This document shows, in pieces, positions 58,587 to 64,000 of a stretch of DNA of 64,000 bases. The notes under the pieces were generated by a model. It was not told the DNA's origin, ran no database searches, and was given only the letters and a program-made list of their open reading frames with translations. How positions within the stretch are numbered: position 1 is the first letter of the stretch; each line of letters starts with the position of its first letter. The translations under genes were made by a program, and so were the position numbers. This DNA comes from Acanthamoeba castellanii str. Neff (taxonomy: Eukaryota; Discosea; Longamoebia; Acanthamoebidae), in assembly GCF_000313135.1 (NCBI RefSeq), contig NW_004457643.1, positions 223,989 through 287,988 of the forward strand, given 5' to 3'.

Positions 58587-59849
58587 ATGTCCAAGTCCCT
58601 CGAAGGTAAGGTCGCCGTCGTCACCGGAGCCAGCAGCGGTATCGGTGAGGCCATCGCCAAGGTACGCGTTTCCCGATTGATGTGGTGATTTTGCTACAAG
58701 GTGACGATTTCGTAATTTGAGATTGACCGAGATTAATGATTAACAATTTGGTGGTCCCGGTGCATGTAGCGCTTGGCCGAGGCTGGAGCGAAGGTGGTGC
58801 TGGGCGCAAGGCGCACGGACCGCCTGGAGGCCCTCAAGAAGGAGATCGAGGCCGCCGGAGGAATTGCCGCCTACAAGGAGACCGACGTCGTCTCGCGCGA
58901 CCAGGTCGTGGCCCTCATCAAGACTGCCAATGACACCTTCGGCCCCGTACGCCCCTGGTCCCCCCATTTGCATTTGTATTATTTATTTGCCAGACTCTTG
59001 TATTATTTATATTATTATCTTTATCTGCGTGCTTGGTTGTGGGCACGACGTGCATGCAGGTGGACATTCTGGTCAACAACGCCGGTGTGATGCTACTGAG
59101 CCCGGTCGATGCCCTGCTCCAGGACGAGTGGGAGAGGATGCTTGACGTGAACGTCAAGGTTTGTGCACGCAGTCCCCATTGCTCCTGCCGCCTTGCTCGC
59201 GACCTCACCCACAAGTGTGTGTGTTTGTTCAGGGCGTCCTCAACGGTGTTGCTGCCGTTCTGCCGGGCATGACCGAAAGGGGCAAGGGCGACATTGTCAA
59301 TATCTCTTCGGGTGCGTTCCTGCTGTTATGCGTGAGAGTACAACGAGTTGTGATCTCAACTGTCATCACGTGCAGATGCTGGCCGCAAGCTCTTCCCCAC
59401 CGGCGCCATTTACTGCGCCTCGAAGTGGGCTGTTGAGGCCATCACTCAGGGTCTCAGGAGCGAGGTGAGGCCCAGCCCGCCTTCTTCTTTACTCCCTCGC
59501 TTCGAACTACTGAGTGCTTAACTTTCATTCACATCAACCGCACTCAGCTCTCGGGCAAGGGCCTCAGGGTGACCTCCATCCAGCCGGGAGCGACCACCTC
59601 GGAGCTCGGCAGCCACATCACCCATGAGGAGACCAAGAAGGTACAGCACACCAACCTCTTGCCTCCGATGGTTGTAAAAGTAGCTCAACTGAGCACCGTG
59701 GTGGCATCTAGGGAAGCGAGGGGTTCAAGAATGCGATACGCTTCCTTGACGCCGACGACGTCGCGCGGGCCGTCGTGTACGCCGTGTCGCAGCCGCCCCA
59801 CGCTGCCGTCAACGAGATCCTCATTCGCCCCACTCAGCAGGGCTCGTAA
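58587..59849 (+). CDS. Short-chain dehydrogenase/reductase (classical SDR)
   Basis: A Rossmann-fold NAD(P)-dependent oxidoreductase of about 245 residues. Motifs: KVAVVTGASSGIGEAIAK (cofactor loop TGxxxGxG), GARRTDRLEAL (the ARR after the second strand suggests NADPH preference), VDILVNNAGVM (NNAG), DIVNISS and the catalytic YCASK (Y-x-x-x-K with upstream Ser). After it SIQPGATTSELGSHI resembles the substrate-binding loop of clavulanate-dehydrogenase-like SDRs. It ends RPTQQGS. Six short exons, each intron GT-AG. The substrate cannot be inferred. Confidence 0.93.
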
Positions 59850-59981
59850 GGCCCCAGCACGAGAAGAAATATATTTTTATTTTCCTATTCATTTATTTTT
59901 CTCCTGCTTTTTCTTTTCTCCTTCTCCTGCGCCCCACAAAACCGCTTTCAATTGTAGAAACAAACAAAGCATCAACGCGCA

Positions 59982-60888
59982 ATGGATCCTCACCAGCAAT
60001 CTATGCTTGTACGTAACTAGTCTTATCTTATCTTCTTTAGATGGAGATCTCAAACTGGCGGATAACTTGCGTATTCAACTTCAACTTGCGTATTCCTCTT
60101 TTGCATCCTTTCTAATTCCTCTACCTTTTTTCCCTTCTTTGTAGCAGGCCATGGGTGCCCTGCCCTACCCCTACGCTTATTCCTATGCTATGCCCGATCA
60201 CCTCGCTGCCGCAGCTGCGGGCAAGCGATCTCGCGAGGATGGCCAGGGCGAGGTGTGCCGGGACTACCTCAGCGGTAAATGTACTCGCGGAAAGAACTGC
60301 AAGTACATCCATTACGATCCCTATGGATACGGCATGCCCGTCGCCCATCCGATGCAACAGATGCAGCAGCGAAAGACCTCGATCGAAGTGTGCATGGATT
60401 TCCAACGCGGGACGTGCACGCGCGGCCTCGATTGCAAGTACCTCCACGTCCAATCCCCCGGCGCGGGAGTCGAATCGGGTGTGGGCACCGCCAAGCGAAG
60501 CAGCGAGATCTGCAAGGACTTCAACCGCGGCCTCTGCACTCGTGGTGACGCGTGCCGCTACATCCACGTTACGATCCCCACGATCAACCAGCAGGCCATC
60601 GGCGGTGGACTTGCCATCAGCGGCGGACTTGCCATCAGTGGCAGCGGAAGCAGTGGTGAGGCCGAGTTGGCTGAGATGGCCAAGAAGCCCAAGGTCGAAG
60701 GCGAGGAGGGGAATGGCGACGCGCACGAGGTAGAGCAGCTCCGAGCACAGAACCAGGCCCTCCGAGCGCGCAACCAGCAGCTCGAGGAGGAGGTGGCCCA
60801 GCTCCGGGCTCAGTTGGGTATGCCGCACACGGGGCCGTACGGCTACCAACCCGAAGGGACCATGGAAGGCCACGACGCCCCACTCTAA
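59982..60888 (+). CDS. Muscleblind-like triple CCCH zinc-finger RNA-binding protein
   Basis: Exon 1 encodes MDPHQQSML and joins at about 60143-60147 to QAMGALPYPYAY, so the ATG at 59982 is preferred over the internal ATG at 60151. Three CCCH fingers follow with C-x7-C-x5-C-x3-H spacing: CRDYLSGKCTRGKNCKYIH, CMDFQRGTCTRGLDCKYLH and CKDFNRGLCTRGDACRYIH. This is muscleblind-type spacing and implies RNA binding in splicing or mRNA localisation. A Gly/Ala/Ser linker and then a leucine-zipper-like coiled coil (EQLRAQNQALRARNQQLEEE) follow, suggesting a dimer. It ends GTMEGHDAPL. It lies 132 bp after the SDR gene on the same strand. Confidence 0.93.
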
Positions 60889-61818
60889 GCGAAGTACTTC
60901 ACCTCGCTCTTTCGTTCACTTATACCCGCTTCAGCTGCAAGACTGACCAGGTATGTGACGCTTGAAAACAGGGCTGGTCGTTGTACAACTCTGTCGAACT
61001 TGTGCGCTTCGTCCAGTCGAGCCGAGCTCCGTCTTCGTCCCAACTGAAAGGTGACTGCAAAGCGCGCTTGCTTTTCGGCTCCCTCTACCCCCCTCCACCT
61101 TTTATTTCTTCTCCTTCGCTCTCTTTGCGCTCCGTTTTGTGTTTGCCACCCGCGCATTACCACCGCCGCTGTGAATACCGCTGCTCACCACGGAAGCTCC
61201 AAATAATACCTTCTCTGCTTTGCTTTCTCTGCTCACGGCGTTCGCCACACCGCGCATGCGCCAACGCGCCAACAGCGCTTTTCCGTTCATTGCGCTGCCG
61301 ATCGCCGTCACCGTCATCAGCGTGTACAGCTCGCCTCTGCTGCTGCTGGCCTTCTTCTCTCGTCGCTCATTCGCCGCCGCAGCGAAGCAGCAGCCCCGTG
61401 CCACTGCCGCCGTAGCGCTTCGTGCCGCGCAGTGTTTGGCTTCTTCCGCGTCAGCCGCGCCTCAGCCTGTCGCTTCATTGCGCCACTGCCGCCACCTGCC
61501 AGTCGCAGTCTGCGCTGTCTGTCTGTCCCTGCTCGTTCGCGCTGCAGCTTGGAGGGCGCCATAGCGCCTGTGGCGACGCAGCCCGACAGCGGTGTCACTA
61601 ACTTCAAGTGCTGTCTTCTTCGTTAGGTTGCTGATGACGACCCTGGGCATCACACGTCAGTACGATGGAGGAGGAAAGAGGTGGTGCCCCCATCTTGCGG
61701 CTTCGTCCTACATCTTTCCTCCTTCATCTTGCTGACGTCGCCAGCAAGACAAGCGTTGAAGAAAAGTAGGGAAACAGACGCGTTGCAGCTCGCTGCAAAA
61801 GGACGAAAGAGAAGGAAG
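60889..61818. other. Intergenic region, no gene seen
   Basis: About 930 bp between the CCCH gene and the SH3/membrane-tail gene. It is pyrimidine-rich in places (61080-61130, 61320-61370). Both strands carry Ala/Ser/Arg-rich open frames with no similarity I recognise. The segment beginning ATGCGCCAACGCGCC at 61254 could be an upstream exon, but nothing supports it. It probably holds the promoter and leader of the next gene. Confidence 0.45.
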
Positions 61819-62595
61819 ATGCTGCCAATGAGCGGTGGTCGTCTCGCTCAGAGCATGAGCGCCCTCCCCTCGGCCGCGAGCGCTGTAGGGAGGATGCTCC
61901 ACAGGCACCAGACCACGACGTCGCATTTGGCGTTGCCACCATCATCTTCCCCCGCCACAGAGGACGACAATGGGTTTGTGATGTTGCAGCCCGACAAGCC
62001 GGCCTCCACGACGGCAGTCGCTCGATACGATTTCGATGGATTTGGAGGGCAGCTCTCCTTTCGGCGAGGAGACGAGATCGTTCTCCTCAACCACCCCCCA
62101 CTCGCCACCTCCCCATCTTCGCGTCAAACCCCCTACGTATCCTCTTCATCTACAAGCACCTCGTCGTGGTGTGTCGGCAAGCGAGCTATGGACGGCGTCA
62201 CGGGCATCGTCTACCTACCCGCTTTGAAGCTCCCCTCATCCATGCCATCATCATCTTCTACTTCTGCTGTCGCTTCTCCGACCGGCCCTCGGCGAGGTCG
62301 TCTCTTCATCATCGACCACAGCTCAACCAAGGCGCGAGAGGACGAAGAACGACTACAGAAGGAGCACCGTGGCTACGATCACTACGGTAACGCTGTGGAA
62401 GACGACGAGCCGCCAGGCACGACGAAGCGGAAGGAGAACTACGGAGTCCAAGTTGTGGGGTTCGTGCTGGTGCTGCTGGTGCTCTTGTTCGTCTTGGGCT
62501 GCCTCGGGCAGGCTGGGTGGGGCCTCGCCCTGCTGGGCTTCCTGCCTCGCTTGGCTTCTCTCTTCGATCGCCTCGTCCAGCGACGCTTCCTCTAG
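61819..62595 (+). CDS. SH3-domain protein with C-terminal membrane segments
   Basis: From MLPMSGGRLAQSMSALPSAA, the protein reaches an SH3-like domain: TTAVARYDFDGFGGQLSFRR with GDEIVLLN, a Ser/Thr-rich insert where the RT/n-Src loops would continue, then SSWCVGKRAMDGVTGIVYLP with ALKL. These supply ALYDF-, ExFxxGD-, W- and G-x-P-like signatures with a long n-Src insert. After a charged linker (KAREDEERLQKEHRGYDHYG), a strongly hydrophobic segment (VVGFVLVLLVLLFVLGCLGQ and GLALLGF) forms one or two membrane helices, and the protein ends RLVQRRFL. So the SH3 domain would face the cytosol as a tail-anchored or hairpin protein. No intron is visible. An alternative in-frame start lies upstream only as a non-ATG codon. 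Confidence 0.7.
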   Translation: MLPMSGGRLAQSMSALPSAASAVGRMLHRHQTTTSHLALPPSSSPATEDDNGFVMLQPDKPASTTAVARYDFDGFGGQLSFRRGDEIVLLNHPPLATSPSSRQTPYVSSSSTSTSSWCVGKRAMDGVTGIVYLPALKLPSSMPSSSSTSAVASPTGPRRGRLFIIDHSSTKAREDEERLQKEHRGYDHYGNAVEDDEPPGTTKRKENYGVQVVGFVLVLLVLLFVLGCLGQAGWGLALLGFLPRLASLFDRLVQRRFL

Positions 62596-62706
62596 CTGGC
62601 GCCATGCACGTCACCATCATCTCTCTCTCTCTTTTGTTCCTTCATCATCATCATCTTGTTGTAGAGTGCACAGTCAAGAAATTTGTACCAGTAATCGTTG
62701 TTTCAT

Positions 62707-64000
62707 TCAGCTCTCGGACTTAAAGCTCACCTTGATGATCTCCCTCACGTTCGAGCTGCCATCTGATGGGGTCGATGATGAAGGAAAGAGGAGAGAGAGA
62801 GGGTAAGTTGCCGATCGATCATATGATGTGATGGGTTCCAACCTTTGATGACCTTTTCGACAGTGGTCTCGAACAGGCCGTCCTTCTTGACCATCTCCTC
62901 GAACTGTCGGCACCCGCCGCCCACAGAAAAGTAATAGTTCTTGGCCGCCACGTAGCTGCACGCGACACACGACACACACAGCACACACAGCACACACGGC
63001 ACACGACACACCCATGAGTCAGAAGGAATATTGGGTTGGCGACTTGATGGAGTCGAGTGTGCACCAGACGCCATGAGGCGGCTTGAGGCAGTGCTTGATG
63101 AGGGCAAAGAGTCGCGGCAGGCTCTGCACGTTGTAGATGGTCTCGGCGGTGAGGATCACATCGTAGGCGTGTCGCGGAAGCAGCTCCTATCAACAAACCC
63201 GCGTGCGTGAGATCAAGCAGCACACGGCAGCGGAGAGAGCCGAAGGCTGGCAGCGCACCGTGAGCAGGCCCCAGTCGCCGGAGTAGAACTCGACTCGCTC
63301 CATCGTCTCCTTGTTCTCCTCCGCTGCGTTGAGCCGCGCGTTCGGGATCGTCAGCAGCTCGAGCACCTCCGAGTTCTGTTGCCCATTACCATAATGAGCA
63401 CTCGGTTAATCTTCGCTGTGGTCTGCTGGTTCATCACTGCATACAATACACCAACAGGGCGGTACGTACATAGTCTTGAAGGTGAACTTCGGCGCCTTGC
63501 TTCCACAGGTAGATGCCCGGCACGCCGTGCCCGCAGCCCAGCTCGAGCACCTTCTTCCCGGCGTAGCTCACGCCGTGCACCTTCTCAGTCTCCTGGAGGT
63601 GCGCGACCAGGTCGGCAGCGCCCTCCCACAGCTTGAAGCCTCCTTCATACACCCCGGGGGCAAGGTCCGAGCTGCCGATGACTTCCGCGACTGGGGTGCG
63701 GAGAGAGTGCGTTAAGTTGAGCGAACCAGCCAAGCAAGCCAAGGGACCTGGTGTCCGTTGATGAACGAGGCGGCAGCGTAGACACGATACCCTTTCCGAA
63801 CTCGTCCTGCTGCTGCTCGGCCATGAGGTCGAGGCACTCCTGCAGGGCCTGGGATGGCACGGTCCACTTGCGCACGGTCGCCTCGCCCAACACAACGTCT
63901 TCCACCTGGATGAATGATTTGAGTAGGAGCATTTAATCTCGAGAAATTAAACCATGGAGAGAATCAGCAAGACGTACGGAAGAGACTTTCTTGATGATTT
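62707..64000 (-). CDS. METTL18/HPM1-like histidine methyltransferase (partial)
   Basis: The 5' end runs off the right edge; the visible exons begin KSSRKSL at about 63976-64000 and continue VEDVVLGEATVRKWTVPSQ. The methyltransferase fold is clear: SDLAPGVYEGGFKLWEGAAD, LVAHLQETEK, GKKVLELGCGHGVPGIYLWK (SAM motif I), AEVHLQDYNSEVLELLTIPN, FYSGDWGLL, YDVILTAETIYNVQSLPRLF, and YYFSVGGGCRQFEEMV, ending NVREIIKVSFKSES. Motif order and the YEGGxKxWE and GVGGG-like signatures match METTL18/yeast Hpm1, which methylates a histidine of ribosomal protein uL3. Introns contain ACACGACAC-type repeats near 62960-63012. The gene is not complete in this window. Confidence 0.86.

Noticed and set aside
61220..61564. 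Plus-strand 114-residue frame with a mitochondrial-presequence look
   Set aside because: Only composition supports it; no continuation into a recognisable domain was found.

Overview
This window is nuclear DNA of a gene-dense, intron-rich, GC-rich free-living amoeba, most likely Acanthamoeba or a very close relative. The evidence is a 375-residue actin that looks like the Acanthamoeba cytoplasmic actin, a complete 119-nt amoebozoan-type 5S rRNA gene, short GT-AG introns (often 45-120 nt) in almost every gene, and spacers of only 100-500 bp. I see no bacterial operons, no CRISPR array and no intact transposon. CDS coordinates are spans from start to stop codon and include introns. Splice sites were read by eye from frame continuity, GT-AG dinucleotides and family similarity.

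Layout, 0-24 kb: RPS28; the LCB1/SPTLC1 subunit of serine palmitoyltransferase; an SK-type calmodulin-gated K+ channel homologue with an odd pore; a family-8 glycosyltransferase; a PUB-domain protein (-); a protein with five winged-helix-like repeats; an MEAK7-like TLDc protein (-); a PGY-rich protein with a lysine-rich tail (-); and a PH-domain/inositol-phosphate-kinase fusion with an altered signature motif.

24-38 kb: an F-box-like protein (-); the SOD1 copper chaperone CCS; a ZPR1-sirtuin fusion (-); an intronless APS kinase; a C2 / calpain-domain-III / ankyrin / C2 scaffold (-) whose introns hold several microsatellites; an F-box/actin-related fusion (-); and a 2-oxoglutarate/Fe(II) prolyl-hydroxylase-like gene (-) whose stop codon overlaps the start codon of the F-box/actin gene.

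38-64 kb: a YEATS2-like chromatin reader with an arginine-serine-rich N-terminus (-); a penta-EF-hand protein; a tubulin-tyrosine-ligase-like protein with a signal-peptide-like start; 5S rRNA; a CCHC zinc-knuckle plus HExxH protein; actin (-); tRNA-Met(CAT) (-); the ribosome-assembly factor BRX1 (-); a MOB protein with a long tail (-); a short-chain dehydrogenase; a muscleblind-like triple CCCH protein; an SH3/membrane-tail protein; and a METTL18/HPM1-like histidine methyltransferase cut by the right edge (-).

The genes do not form one pathway. Several concern translation and ribosome assembly (RPS28, 5S rRNA, tRNA-Met, BRX1, METTL18-like), and several concern actin, calcium or membrane signalling. 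The most unusual content is a set of domain fusions and altered active sites: ZPR1-SIR2, F-box-actin, PH-IPK with a changed catalytic signature, the SK-like channel with a non-canonical selectivity filter, and the five-repeat winged-helix protein in which every repeat keeps a phase-0 intron at the same place.
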